From: Bacteroidota bacterium | GTDB lineage: Bacteria > Bacteroidota > Bacteroidia > Chitinophagales > Chitinophagaceae | Assembly: GCA_023429825.1 (NCBI GenBank) | Contig: JAEZDC010000108.1 | Span: 1-47,483, forward strand | Length of the DNA: 47,483 nt | Direction of reading: 5' to 3' | In this document: piece by piece, positions 25,772 to 34,049 of the stretch | Numbering within the stretch: the stretch's first letter is position 1 | Layout: each line of letters opens with the position of its first letter | Program-made: the position numbers and the translations under genes | The notes under the pieces: generated by a model | Databases searched by the model: none | The model's input: the letters and a program-made list of their open reading frames with translations, nothing else | What the model was told of the DNA's origin: nothing

Positions 25772-26461
25772 TTAACTTGATGGTGGCGGTGGCATTTTAT
25801 CCCCTCCGCTTTTGTTATCACTTTCAGGTAAAAGGTAATCGTTGTATTTAGCCGCATCTTTATCGATGTATATATTCTTTCCATCTCTTGCCAGCGTGCT
25901 CACTTTTGCAAACAGGTTATTGCCTGCTACAATTCTTTCCTGCGTAGCAAGTTCCCTGTTGTTGATTGCAGTAGTAATTGCATTGATCTTCTTGTCAAAA
26001 TCCTGTGCGGTGGTTTCAATATCTGTAAGCATGTCCTGGGTCAATCCTTTTAGTTTCATCGTATTCAAGTATTCTGTAGCCATCCTCACTACACGCAACG
26101 CCAGGCGGTGGAGATCGGTATCTTTCAATTCAGTCATTCCATCAAAGCCAAACGTTCTGTATAAACCTTCGTTGTTGAATGTTGATTCTGCTATACCGCG
26201 AACCTCCCTGAGTTGTACGATGTTTTTTCTTGAGGCATCTTTTACTTCTGTAGCGGTAGTAACGAGGCCGAGTAATTCCTCGTCTGTTTTAATACCATTG
26301 AACCCTGCTATGAGTGTTTCCAGTTCGGTAACGTCTGCACCGGTGATACCTCGTTTTGTGAAATCGGCCATGTCCCGGTTTATGTTCACAACCAACTGGT
26401 CGGCAAAATCGGCAAGATCGCCGTCGGGCAAGTTGTACTTGCGCATTGCTTCTTTAGGCAT
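25772..26461 (-). CDS. Helical protein of unknown function with Pro-rich C-terminus
   Basis: A 229-residue cytoplasmic protein, not recognised. It is almost entirely helical and polar (DLADFADQLVVNINRD, VTELETLIAGFNGIKTDEELLGLV, KDTDLHRLALRVVRMATEYLNTM, LTDIETTAQDFDKKINAITTAI), suggesting a helical bundle or coiled coil. It ends in GGDKMPPPPSS. There is no signal peptide or membrane segment. An AGGAGGT ribosome binding site four bases before the ATG is much stronger than is usual in Bacteroidota, which may mark foreign origin or high expression. The upstream region carries eight 21-bp repeats (26558-26725). Confidence 0.75.
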   Translation of the reverse strand: MPKEAMRKYNLPDGDLADFADQLVVNINRDMADFTKRGITGADVTELETLIAGFNGIKTDEELLGLVTTATEVKDASRKNIVQLREVRGIAESTFNNEGLYRTFGFDGMTELKDTDLHRLALRVVRMATEYLNTMKLKGLTQDMLTDIETTAQDFDKKINAITTAINNRELATQERIVAGNNLFAKVSTLARDGKNIYIDKDAAKYNDYLLPESDNKSGGDKMPPPPSS

Positions 26462-26464
26462 AAT

Positions 26465-26472
26465 ACCTCCTT
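26465..26472 (-). promoter_or_regulatory. Strong Shine-Dalgarno sequence
   Basis: AAGGAGGT on the minus strand, ending three bases before the ATG at 26461, is a near-perfect complement of the 16S 3' end. Other genes in the window lack such a site. Confidence 0.75.
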
Positions 26473-26557
26473 TATTTTTTTAGTTTAAGGAATACGCTAA
26501 GCTATTTCAGCAATGCATATGATGGTCGTATTCAAACCTGCAACATCAATAATTTAA

Positions 26558-26725
26558 GCAGTTGACCACTTCTAAGAGATAGTTACCACTTTCTGGAAGA
26601 CTTTTGACCATTTCGGATGTATAGTTGACAATTTCTGGAAGATAGTTGACCGTTTCGGACATATAGTTGAGTGTTTCGGGAGGATAGTTGATAAATTCGG
26701 GTGTATAGTTGAGTGATTCGGGACG
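26558..26725. repeat. Eight tandem 21-bp repeats
   Basis: Eight units of exactly 21 bp begin at 26558, 26579, 26600, 26621, 26642, 26663, 26684 and 26705. The consensus is ATAGTTGANNNTTTCGGNNNN; the last six units are best conserved. Unlike CRISPR there is no repeat/spacer division. On the minus strand one frame stays open through all units and reads as a heptad ([PS]-E-x-[LIV]-N-Y-x), but has no start codon before the array. It lies about 95 bp upstream of the unknown helical gene. Confidence 0.85.
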
Positions 26726-26834
26726 ACGAGGGTATAAAGATGAACCGTTTTTTACTCCTGATCTTCTACCAGATAATCTTTTAATTTAGGTAATCAGCCT
26801 CGACTCAGCATCTGAAGTTAAAAATCCGTTCAAA

Positions 26835-27973
26835 ATGAAATATATACTAATAACTTTGCTATTCTATTTAGCTTAAAAAGCAGTACCCAACCATTAGGGT
26901 TTTGTTTGGCGGATCAACCTATTCAAAGAGAATTTAGTTCTCAATACTTGCTTGGGCATGGACCCCATCTTTATGATGATTATTATTATTGGGAGCCAGG
27001 GCAGGTAATTGCAATTAAAATTTTAAATGGCAGCGTGAGTTTAAAATCAAAGATTCAAACAGCTGCAAAAAGGTGGGAACCCTATGCTAATATTAAATTT
27101 CATTTTATTGAATCAGGTGAATCCCATCTTAGAATTCTGTTTACTAATGACGGTTTTTATAATGCGCCTATGGGAACACTTGCTAACATTTACGCACAGG
27201 AAGAAGCTAATATTAGAATAGATACTTCGATGCTCAGATTGAATGAACCATTAGAGGCAATTGGATTGCATCTATTCGGACATGTATTAGGATTTACCCA
27301 TGAAAGTCTATTTCCTATGAGCGGAAGAAATTGGAACTATTCTCAAATTTTGAAAGATCTAAATAGAGTACAATGGGATCAATCTAAAGTAATAAACAAT
27401 TTTTTGAATAGGTACAGTGCGACGGTTTCAAATACGCTTTATGATAAAAATTCGGTCATGAATTTCACTTTCCCAAGAAGATGGACCAAATCAGAAAATG
27501 GGAAATGGAATGATAAGCTATCAGACAATGATAAAATGCTTGCTCGTTATTACTATCCAAAAAAAATGAATAGGACTACCAGCGATTCTTTCGACGATTA
27601 TTTTCAACCCGATAAGGTTAGACTGCTTAAAAACAAGGAGGGTTATAGCTTTTATCCTGAAGGGAATCTTACAATAAAAAAGCTTCACAGTGAAATCTAT
27701 TTTACGATCTTATTTTATACGGTTGATGATGAATTAATAAAAAGTAATAAGTGGCAGTCGGTTGATGACCAACTAGCAATAGTTAAGAAAATATATCTGC
27801 CACCCGGCAAATATTCTTTGAATAGCAAAAGCTTGAACCTAGGTCTATTTGTCCCAAAAATTGCTTTGCAATTGAACGATAAAGTTTATGCGAGATTCAG
27901 AATTTTCATTCCTAATATGAATGATGACAAAATCCAATGGTTATACACCTCTAACAAAATTGCTATCGAATAA
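26835..27973 (+). pseudogene. Degenerate metzincin-like zinc metallopeptidase (frameshifted, catalytic Glu lost)
   Basis: The ATG at 26835 begins an apparent signal peptide (MKYILITLLFYLA) that stops at 26874. The reading frame resumes one frame over with the rest of the leader (LKSSTQPLGFCLADQP) and a 355-codon domain, so a single-base deletion near 26870 is likely. The domain has metzincin features: the zinc helix reads HLFGHVLGFTH at about 27270-27302 where HExxHxxGxxH is expected, with Leu in place of the catalytic Glu, and a Met-turn-like NSVMNF. All three zinc histidines remain. Reading from the TTG at 26906 would give a cytosolic protein of no clear use. The last 33 bp overlap the convergent acyltransferase gene. 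Confidence 0.7.
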
Positions 27974-28990
27974 CTTATTGGATTTGTGGGTAAGAAATCT
28001 TTTCTCACACCCCACAAAAAATCCCCCCGAACACACCAACACCACCGGTACCAACACCACCGAATGCAACACCACATCCCCATAATAATTCCCGGTCAGC
28101 AAATGCCTTAACCCAAACACTGCTGCATAGATCACCGCGTAGTGCACCAGGTAAATAGAGTAACACATGCCGCCGATCGTTACGATCCATTTATTGCTTA
28201 ACAAAGCCGGCAGCAACTTTCCTTTAAACATGGCAATGAACATCACTGAATAAAAAATGAACACTAACAAACGTATATCCCATGCCTGGTAACCTGAATA
28301 ATGAAAAATGCATACGAGTGCTACAATGCCCGCCACATCCCAGAGAAAATGTTTAGATCCGCTGAAGAAATTTTTATGCGTGATAAAAACATCGGCTATA
28401 ATGATTCCAGTAAAAAAGTTAGCAGCATAAGCGATGAAAGATTTTGAAAGATGATTCGCTTCAAACCATGAAACATTGGATGCATATAACTGGCTCAGTC
28501 CAAATAATGCAGCGATCAATAATATCCTTCGCACATATACATTCTTCCGGAAAAAAAGAAAAGCGAACAATGGCAGCAATAAATAGAATTGCATCTCTAT
28601 CTCCAGCGTCCATGCAACGGGATTGATAGTGCTTTGACTTCCATATACAATATTGTGCACATAAAAGATACTTGCTGCTAAATGTTTGAATGCGTCTTCA
28701 AAATTTGCATGTACTATATATACTGCCGGAATAAAAAGAATGAGCAAACTGATGATGTAAGGCGGCTCTATCCGTATCAACCTTCTTTGATAATAGTGCT
28801 TCAGCGAAACCACACCACTTGTTTGCAAGGCTTTTAAGAACGGAAGCGATAACACAAAGCCACTAATGAAGAAAAATATGTTCACTCCTGCCCCACCTTG
28901 TTCAAGAATGATCGCCAACCTGTCGTGCATGATCATCTCTTCCGGCAAACCCGATACCCTGAGCACATGCAGGTTAATGTGCGACAGCAC
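27941..28990 (-). CDS. Acyltransferase 3 (OafA/YrhL-like) membrane protein; N-terminus uncertain
   Basis: A multi-pass inner-membrane acyltransferase that would O-acylate a surface sugar or peptidoglycan. About nine to ten helices are visible, with family segments such as FFFISGFVLSLPF, YYQRRLIRIEPPYIISLL and MCYSIYLVHYAVIYA. The only standard start is the GTG at 28990, in the middle of helix 1, which drops the conserved Arg of the Arg-x10-His region (EGLRFIAILGVVLSH). The open frame continues upstream to 29086 and encodes those residues, yet contains no ATG, GTG or TTG. Either a rare start (ATT at 29083, CTG at 29074) is used or the start codon has been lost. The 3' end overlaps the metzincin pseudogene. 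Confidence 0.8.
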   Translation of the reverse strand: MLSHINLHVLRVSGLPEEMIMHDRLAIILEQGGAGVNIFFFISGFVLSLPFLKALQTSGVVSLKHYYQRRLIRIEPPYIISLLILFIPAVYIVHANFEDAFKHLAASIFYVHNIVYGSQSTINPVAWTLEIEMQFYLLLPLFAFLFFRKNVYVRRILLIAALFGLSQLYASNVSWFEANHLSKSFIAYAANFFTGIIIADVFITHKNFFSGSKHFLWDVAGIVALVCIFHYSGYQAWDIRLLVFIFYSVMFIAMFKGKLLPALLSNKWIVTIGGMCYSIYLVHYAVIYAAVFGLRHLLTGNYYGDVVLHSVVLVPVVLVCSGGFFVGCEKRFLTHKSNKLFDSNFVRGV

Positions 28991-29339
28991 TACACCCAGT
29001 ATAGCTATGAAACGTAATCCCTCTATTTGGGGAATGAGCTTTGATCGATTTGGCTTGGAAAGTATGGTAAGCAGCTTGGTAATAACTTAGTGATTATGGC
29101 TTTCCAAATATCGTGGATATGGCATCTGAATTTGCCACGGATGACCGGAATCATTGATTATATCCTTCATTATTCTGTTCTTACGAAAGAATTTCCGGTT
29201 TCGCAATCGTTCCCTGTAATTCTTTTTCGGCTCTGGAACGGTTCTCCCTAAATTTGCCGGACTTACAAATAAACATTTAGTTTATAGTGAAAGTGGGATA
29301 GTAGTGTGAAGCACATATCATCAAAAAAATTGCTTGAAT
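28991..29339. other. Intergenic region between acyltransferase and citrate synthase
   Basis: The first ~95 bp (to 29086) encode the probable N-terminus of the acyltransferase on the minus strand. The rest holds the citrate synthase promoter at 29226-29256 and nothing else recognisable. Confidence 0.6.
29226..29256 (+). promoter_or_regulatory. Promoter of citrate synthase
   Basis: TTCG (29226-29229, one mismatch to TTTG), a 19-bp spacer and TAAATTTG (29249-29256, perfect) give a predicted 5' leader of about 75 nt before the ATG at 29340. Confidence 0.75.
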
Positions 29340-30665
29340 ATGGGATATATCAAAGACAGGTTTAAAGAAAAGTCTGATGCTGCTGGTGCAGAGATCAAAA
29401 ACCTGGTAAAAGAACACGGTAACAAAAAAATAGGTGAGGTTACGCTGGCCCAGATATACCAGGGCATGAGAGGCATCACTGGTCTTGTAACAGAAACTTC
29501 TTTACTGGATGCCCAGGACGGTATCCGTTTCAGGGGATATTCAATTCCGGAGCTTCAGCAGAAACTCCCTAAAGCACCTAATGGCAGTGAGCCATTACCG
29601 GAAGGTTTGTTCTACCTGATGCTTGTGGGTGAATTACCAACAGAAGAAGACGTTAACCATATCACGAGTGTTTGGCAGCGTAGAAGCCATGTGCCGAGCC
29701 ATGTATTTCATACGATAGACGCATTACCTATCAACACTCACCCGATGACGATGTTCGTTACCGGTGTGATGGCTTTGCAAACGGAAAGCAATTTTGCAAG
29801 GAAGTATAAAGAAGGATTAGCGAAGAAAGATTACTGGGAAGCTACGTTCGATGATTCGATGGACCTTATTGCACGGTTACCTAGGATCGCAGCGTATGTG
29901 TATCGCCGTAAGTATAAGAACAACGAACATATCCAGCCAAACGGGTTACTGGACTGGAGTGGTAACCTCGCCCACATGATGGGTTATGAAGATGAGAGTT
30001 TCAAAGAATTGATGCGTTTATATATGACCATTCATGCAGATCATGAAGGCGGAAACGTATCTGCGCACACTACACATCTGGTGGGTTCTGCTCTCAGTGA
30101 TCCATACCTCAGCTACGCTGCAGGAATGAATGGTTTAGCAGGTCCGCTACACGGATTGGCTAACCAGGAAGTGATCAAGTGGATATTTGAAATGAGAGAA
30201 TCGTTAGGAACAGAATGCCCTACCAACGAGCAGATAGAACAATACGTGAAGGATACATTGGCATCCGGAAAAGTTGTTCCGGGTTATGGACACGCAGTAC
30301 TGCGTAAAACAGATCCACGCTTTACAGCACAGATGGAGTTTGGTAAAAAGCATATGCCTGATGACAAACTGGTGCAAACTGTCTGGAATGTTTATAATAC
30401 AGTACCTCCGATACTGCAATCATTAGGTAAGATCAAAAACCCGTGGCCTAATGTAGATGCGCATAGTGGTGCTTTACTGGTTCATTATGGAATGGTAGAA
30501 TATGAATTCTATACTGTTCTGTTTGCGGTGAGCAGGTCGTTAGGCGTATTGGCAAGCTTATGCTGGGACAGAGCATTAAGCTTCCCGTTAGAGAGACCAA
30601 AGTCTGTAACAACAGAATCGGTGAAGAAGTGGCTAGCTGGGGAAGATGAGATATGGGAAGGATAA
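29340..30665 (+). CDS. gltA: Citrate synthase (eukaryotic-like type)
   Basis: A 441-residue enzyme that condenses oxaloacetate and acetyl-CoA to citrate at entry to the TCA cycle. Catalytic segments: AGPLHGLANQE (His), VPGYGHAVLRKTDPRF (His and Arg) and WPNVDAHSGALLVHYG (Asp). Also visible are DAQDGIRFRGYSIPEL near the N-terminus and HADHEGGNVSAHTTHLVGSALSDPYLSYAAG. The length and the GGNVSAHTTHLVGS segment resemble the mitochondrial-type citrate synthases found in many Bacteroidota rather than the E. coli type. Start: the ATG at 29340 (MGYIKDRF); a TTG six bases upstream is less likely. A single-gene unit with its own promoter and terminator. Confidence 0.95.
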   Translation: MGYIKDRFKEKSDAAGAEIKNLVKEHGNKKIGEVTLAQIYQGMRGITGLVTETSLLDAQDGIRFRGYSIPELQQKLPKAPNGSEPLPEGLFYLMLVGELPTEEDVNHITSVWQRRSHVPSHVFHTIDALPINTHPMTMFVTGVMALQTESNFARKYKEGLAKKDYWEATFDDSMDLIARLPRIAAYVYRRKYKNNEHIQPNGLLDWSGNLAHMMGYEDESFKELMRLYMTIHADHEGGNVSAHTTHLVGSALSDPYLSYAAGMNGLAGPLHGLANQEVIKWIFEMRESLGTECPTNEQIEQYVKDTLASGKVVPGYGHAVLRKTDPRFTAQMEFGKKHMPDDKLVQTVWNVYNTVPPILQSLGKIKNPWPNVDAHSGALLVHYGMVEYEFYTVLFAVSRSLGVLASLCWDRALSFPLERPKSVTTESVKKWLAGEDEIWEG

Positions 30666-30683
30666 TAATTTGAGTATAATTGA

Positions 30684-30714
30684 AAAGAGCATAGTTGATC
30701 TATGCTCTTTTTGT
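30684..30714 (+). terminator. Terminator of citrate synthase
   Basis: An 11-bp perfect stem AAAGAGCATAG/CTATGCTCTTT with a 5-nt loop and a short T run, 18 bp after the stop. Confidence 0.9.
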
Positions 30715-30782
30715 TTGCGCAATGGCCTGCTTTTGGATGCTTAAATAAAAGATGCTTATTTTTCGAACCATAATTACATTGA

Positions 30783-31088
30783 ATGAAAGTTTATATTGAG
30801 CCACCAGAGATCGACATCAATCCTATACAGGAAAGACTTGCCACTTTGCCTGAAGATCACGAGCTGAGACCCATACTGCAGAATGTGATCTCGCTACAGC
30901 AACGTTACCTGGAAGTGGTTCAACAAAACCTTCAATACCGGATCATGTGGGCATTGCGTTCAATGGAACACGAGATAGAAGAAGCTGGCGGAATGATCAT
31001 CCTGAACACAGACGGCCAGCTTACACTTAAAGAATTCACACACGATCTCGCTGATAGAATTGAGGAGTGCATTAAACAGAACATGTAA
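30783..31088 (+). CDS. Small helical protein of unknown function
   Basis: A 101-residue protein, not recognised. It begins MKVYIEPPEIDINPIQERL and is mainly helical and acidic (HELRPILQNVISLQQRYLEVVQQNLQYRIMWALRSMEHEIEEAGG, then TLKEFTHDLADRIEECIKQNM), suggesting a helical hairpin or coiled-coil partner protein. No membrane segment or signal. It is separated from citrate synthase by a terminator and converges with the helicase gene 4 bp away. Base composition is like its neighbours, so it is likely a genuine lineage-specific gene. Confidence 0.75.
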   Translation: MKVYIEPPEIDINPIQERLATLPEDHELRPILQNVISLQQRYLEVVQQNLQYRIMWALRSMEHEIEEAGGMIILNTDGQLTLKEFTHDLADRIEECIKQNM

Positions 31089-31092
31089 GACA

Positions 31093-32991
31093 TCAGTCCA
31101 TAAATTCCCAGGCACTAACATAGCCATCTTGTTGCTGGGCGTATTCAATTAAGTCTGCATAGAATTTAAACTGGGATAATGTAGCGCTGTCGCCGATCAA
31201 TACCAATTTCTTTTTAGCTCTTGTTATAGCCACATTCATTCTTCTTACTTCAGACAGGAAACCTATTGCACTCTCTGCATTACTACGGGTTAAGCTGATG
31301 AACACTGCATCTCTTTCCTGTCCCTGGAAACTATCTATCGTATTCACTGAAAGGGAGGCATATTGCTTTAGTTTCGGATGGGCAGCAACTTCTTCTTTTA
31401 ATAATTCAACCTGGTGACGATATGGTGCAATGACTGCGATGGATGGAAATGTGGTGGCCGAATAACTTTTCTCCAGCCCAGATACACAGTTAGACAGGTA
31501 TCTGACAAGGAAGTTCGCTTCTTCAGGATTAGAAATACCTGTTCCCTCCTGCTTTTCATCAAATCCGCATCCTGCAGTATCTATAAAAAGGAATGGTTTA
31601 TCATCTTCAAATAATGTTTCATTAGCAACGGATGGATGTGCGGTTAATCTTCCCGAATAAAATTCTTTTGATGAGAACTGCATGATTCGGTGATGCATCC
31701 TGTGTTGCTCTTCTAACAACGTTACTGCTTCAGGGTGCAGGAACACAGCTTTCTCCATCAATGTAACAGATAGCTCTTTTGAGGCTTCATCCGATTTGAT
31801 AGTAGGTGGCAATTGGTAATGATCTCCCGCCATTACCACCTTCTTTGCTTTAAGGATTGGTATCCAGCATGCAGGTTCTAATGCCTGGGCTGCCTCATCG
31901 ATCACAACAGTTTCAAATCTTAAGTGCTTTATGGTATAATGATTTGCACCCACCAATGTAGCCGTGATCACATTCGCTTTGCTTAATACATCATCAGTAA
32001 TATACTTTTCTGTTCTTTCTATTTCTTCCCTGATGTTCTTAGCTTCTGCAAATAAAGCTTTACGCTGTTCTCTTTCTGACGGGCCGAAATTGCGCTTGTA
32101 TTTATGCGCCATGTCACGATATTCAGCAGCCTGCTTCTTCAATCGCTTTATATCTTTTGCGGTGGGATGCGCAGATATCTTATCATCTAACGTGAGGTTC
32201 ATCTGCCGCTCATTCACTCTTGCAGGATTACCGATTCGAACTACATTGAGGCCAATGTCAGAAAGTTTTTCAGAAAGAAGATCAACAGCTGCGTTGCTCG
32301 GTGCAGTCACCAACACTTGTTGAGGCTTTTGTTGGATAATAGCTTTTATCGCTTGCACTAAGGTGGTCGTTTTGCCTGTACCGGGAGGCCCGTGAACGAT
32401 CGACAGCTCATTCGCCTGCAGTATTTTTAATACCGCTTCTTGTTGCTTTGAATTGAGACCTGCATCCACAGGCTTATGAAGTGTTTTATCAAAGCTTACA
32501 ACTCTATTGCCCGTTAAAATTTGTATGAGATCACCTTCTCCTCTTTTTTCAGCTATTACAGGGGCAAGTTTCATAGCGGACTCCATTTCTGCATAGCTAT
32601 TCTCGTCAAACACCGCATCAATTCCCAATTTACCCAATCGACTCCAGTGGGGAAGTTCGTCAGTTCTAAGGGTCAGTTTTAACCTGTTACCTGAAATATG
32701 AGATATCGTTCCCTCAATTCTATCATTTTGAGAATCGTGGTTGCTGAATAATGCAGCGGTCATTCCAAAACGAAGCTGGTGAAATATATCCTGGTGAGTG
32801 GTCCTTTCAACTTCAATAATGAGGTAATCGCCTCTGCCGATCTCTGAATCTTTTATTGCAATGGGATACCAGGTCATGCCGTTCTCCCTGCGATCCGTTA
32901 TAGACAAGCGGGCAAGAAGATCTTTATACAAGTTCCTGTCAACCTCTTTTTCGATCCTTAATAATTCCTGTAAACGTTTAAAGTAATCCAT
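31093..32991 (-). CDS. SF1 helicase, UPF1/IGHMBP2-like AAA ATPase
   Basis: A 632-residue superfamily 1B helicase. An N-terminal beta-barrel/stalk region (about 1-170) precedes the motor. Motif I is GPPGTGKTTT, motif Ia VTAPSNAAVDLL, motif II VIDEAAQALEP, motif III MAGDHYQLPPT, motif IV region LLEEQHRMHHRI, motif V NTIDSFQGQERDAVFISLTR and motif VI MNVAITRAKKKLVLIGD. All ATPase residues are intact. It probably unwinds RNA or DNA in the cytoplasm; bacterial members have poorly known roles, sometimes linked to RNA metabolism or repair. There are no nuclease or defence partners next to it, so I do not class it as a defence gene. Confidence 0.92.
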   Translation of the reverse strand: MDYFKRLQELLRIEKEVDRNLYKDLLARLSITDRRENGMTWYPIAIKDSEIGRGDYLIIEVERTTHQDIFHQLRFGMTAALFSNHDSQNDRIEGTISHISGNRLKLTLRTDELPHWSRLGKLGIDAVFDENSYAEMESAMKLAPVIAEKRGEGDLIQILTGNRVVSFDKTLHKPVDAGLNSKQQEAVLKILQANELSIVHGPPGTGKTTTLVQAIKAIIQQKPQQVLVTAPSNAAVDLLSEKLSDIGLNVVRIGNPARVNERQMNLTLDDKISAHPTAKDIKRLKKQAAEYRDMAHKYKRNFGPSEREQRKALFAEAKNIREEIERTEKYITDDVLSKANVITATLVGANHYTIKHLRFETVVIDEAAQALEPACWIPILKAKKVVMAGDHYQLPPTIKSDEASKELSVTLMEKAVFLHPEAVTLLEEQHRMHHRIMQFSSKEFYSGRLTAHPSVANETLFEDDKPFLFIDTAGCGFDEKQEGTGISNPEEANFLVRYLSNCVSGLEKSYSATTFPSIAVIAPYRHQVELLKEEVAAHPKLKQYASLSVNTIDSFQGQERDAVFISLTRSNAESAIGFLSEVRRMNVAITRAKKKLVLIGDSATLSQFKFYADLIEYAQQQDGYVSAWEFMD

Positions 32992-33044
32992 GCAGTCAAG
33001 TAAGGTGATACATCATCGGAAGAGTGATTGGTATCAGCCAAAGA

Positions 33045-33224
33045 TCAGTCTCGGAATAATGGAATGATGACCAATCTGACTATGATAAAGATCACCGCAG
33101 CAAGAAACATGAGCAGAGAAATACGATTGATGCCATGCATGTATTTCATCCACTGTGAACGTTCCTCTTTTGGATCTCTTTTCCTGAGGTATAAATATTC
33201 AGCCATCTGGCGTAGGATTCCCAT
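33045..33224 (-). CDS. Small single-pass membrane protein (DUF6728-like)
   Basis: A 59-residue protein. It starts MGILRQMAEYLYLRKRDPK and has one transmembrane helix (ISLLMFLAAVIFIIVRLVII) before the end PLFRD. The pattern of a basic N-terminal LYLRKRDP segment, a MHGINRIS stretch and a single helix resembles the short DUF6728 proteins of Bacteroidota; that name comes from memory and was not checked. A -7 element TAGCTTTG (33245-33238) lies 13 bp before the ATG. Function unknown. Confidence 0.72.
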   Translation of the reverse strand: MGILRQMAEYLYLRKRDPKEERSQWMKYMHGINRISLLMFLAAVIFIIVRLVIIPLFRD

Positions 33225-33237
33225 AAAAGATTTTGAA

Positions 33238-33245
33238 CAAAGCTA
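33238..33245 (-). promoter_or_regulatory. -7 element of the DUF6728-like gene
   Basis: TAGCTTTG on the minus strand matches TAnnTTTG. No TTTG at the expected distance, and it lies next to the end of the receiver gene. Confidence 0.4.
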
Positions 33246-33254
33246 AAATGCAAT

Positions 33255-33623
33255 CTACTTAGAAGCGTTTTTTTTCTTCAGAATCTCATCCAGCTTCTTA
33301 AAAGAAATAGGTTTTTGCCATAGCCTAACCTTATCAGCTGCTTTTTTAGAATCAAACATGCTATTGTTGTAGGCTGTTATGAGGTGTAGATCGGCTGTCG
33401 GCTTTTTGTTGAGGATAAAAGAGGTGACTTCCCATCCAAAACCGTCTGGCAGGTTATTATCCAGGAATATGATATCAGGATTTACGACATCCAGTAATTG
33501 CAAGCCCTCAGACAATGAATTGGAGCATGTTACATCGCACCCATGTTTGGTAAAATAGTTACTAAGAAGCAAACAGGTGTCCACCTCATCGTCTATTATC
33601 AGCACTTTCTTCCTTACTTCCAT
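33255..33623 (-). CDS. Single-domain response regulator (receiver only)
   Basis: A 122-residue protein consisting of one CheY-like receiver domain. The acidic pair is in VLIIDDEVDT (D11-D12), the phosphoacceptor Asp is in DIIFLDNNLPDGFGWE, the conserved Thr is in HLITAY and the Lys in LWQKPISF. There is no output domain, so it works by protein contact or as a phosphate sink in a relay. It is divergent from the sigma-54 activator gene; together with the kinases beyond, it probably belongs to the same signalling cluster. Confidence 0.92.
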   Translation of the reverse strand: MEVRKKVLIIDDEVDTCLLLSNYFTKHGCDVTCSNSLSEGLQLLDVVNPDIIFLDNNLPDGFGWEVTSFILNKKPTADLHLITAYNNSMFDSKKAADKVRLWQKPISFKKLDEILKKKNASK

Positions 33624-34049
33624 ATCTTGATAGTGAAAAAAATCTTGCCAAATTATTGCTCTAAATTACAACGCTGATACTTTAGTGTTTCTTTATAAGA
33701 GGAAAATGTTGTTGTGGAATTTGATACCCAATTTTTACTTGGGGAATTTATTGCCGAGAAAGTAAGGCGAACCGTAATGCCTTATTCTGTAGCTGACTAA
33801 GCGAAATACATCAAAAAGTAACTCCTATAAGCTTTTTGTATGTTGTAGAAGACAATAAGTTTCTTTAAAAAGAACTGTCCATTTTCTTAGGACGAAGGTG
33901 CTTGTTTTACAAAAAGGGAAATTTTAGGTACAATATATGATTATACAGCTTTGCCTTACGAACCTGCATTGATTTCCTATGATGGCAATGCAGCGTTAGA
34001 TTTGCAAAAGATTCATATTTTATATATTGTAAATAAATCACCTGCACCT
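33624..34049. other. Divergent intergenic region of the signalling island
   Basis: A 426-bp AT-rich region between the divergent receiver and sigma-54 activator genes. It holds the promoter at 33973-34004. I found no convincing -24/-12 (sigma-54) promoter and no other structure. Confidence 0.55.
33973..34004 (+). promoter_or_regulatory. Promoter of the sigma-54 activator operon
   Basis: TTTC (33973-33976, one mismatch), a 20-bp spacer and TAGATTTG (33997-34004, perfect). It lies downstream of the alternative start at 33951, supporting the ATG at 34050. Confidence 0.65.

Noticed and set aside
24653..26483. Opposite-strand ORFs over the endonuclease and helical protein genes
   Set aside because: They are frame shadows of well-supported genes (EEP motifs on the plus strand; coherent helical protein with strong ribosome site on the minus strand).
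26558..26725. CRISPR array
   Set aside because: The 21-bp units are contiguous with no unique spacers, and no cas genes are present.
26868..26880. Programmed ribosomal frameshift joining signal peptide and metzincin domain
   Set aside because: The sequence at the junction does not form a standard slippery heptamer in the required frame, and a catalytic residue is also lost, so decay is simpler.
31093..32991. Helicase as part of a defence system
   Set aside because: No nuclease, methylase or other defence partner is nearby, and the neighbours are housekeeping or small unknown genes.
33650..33675. Sigma-54 (-24/-12) promoter between the divergent regulators
   Set aside because: TTGCC...TTGCT is visible but the GG at -24 is missing and the spacing is off by one.
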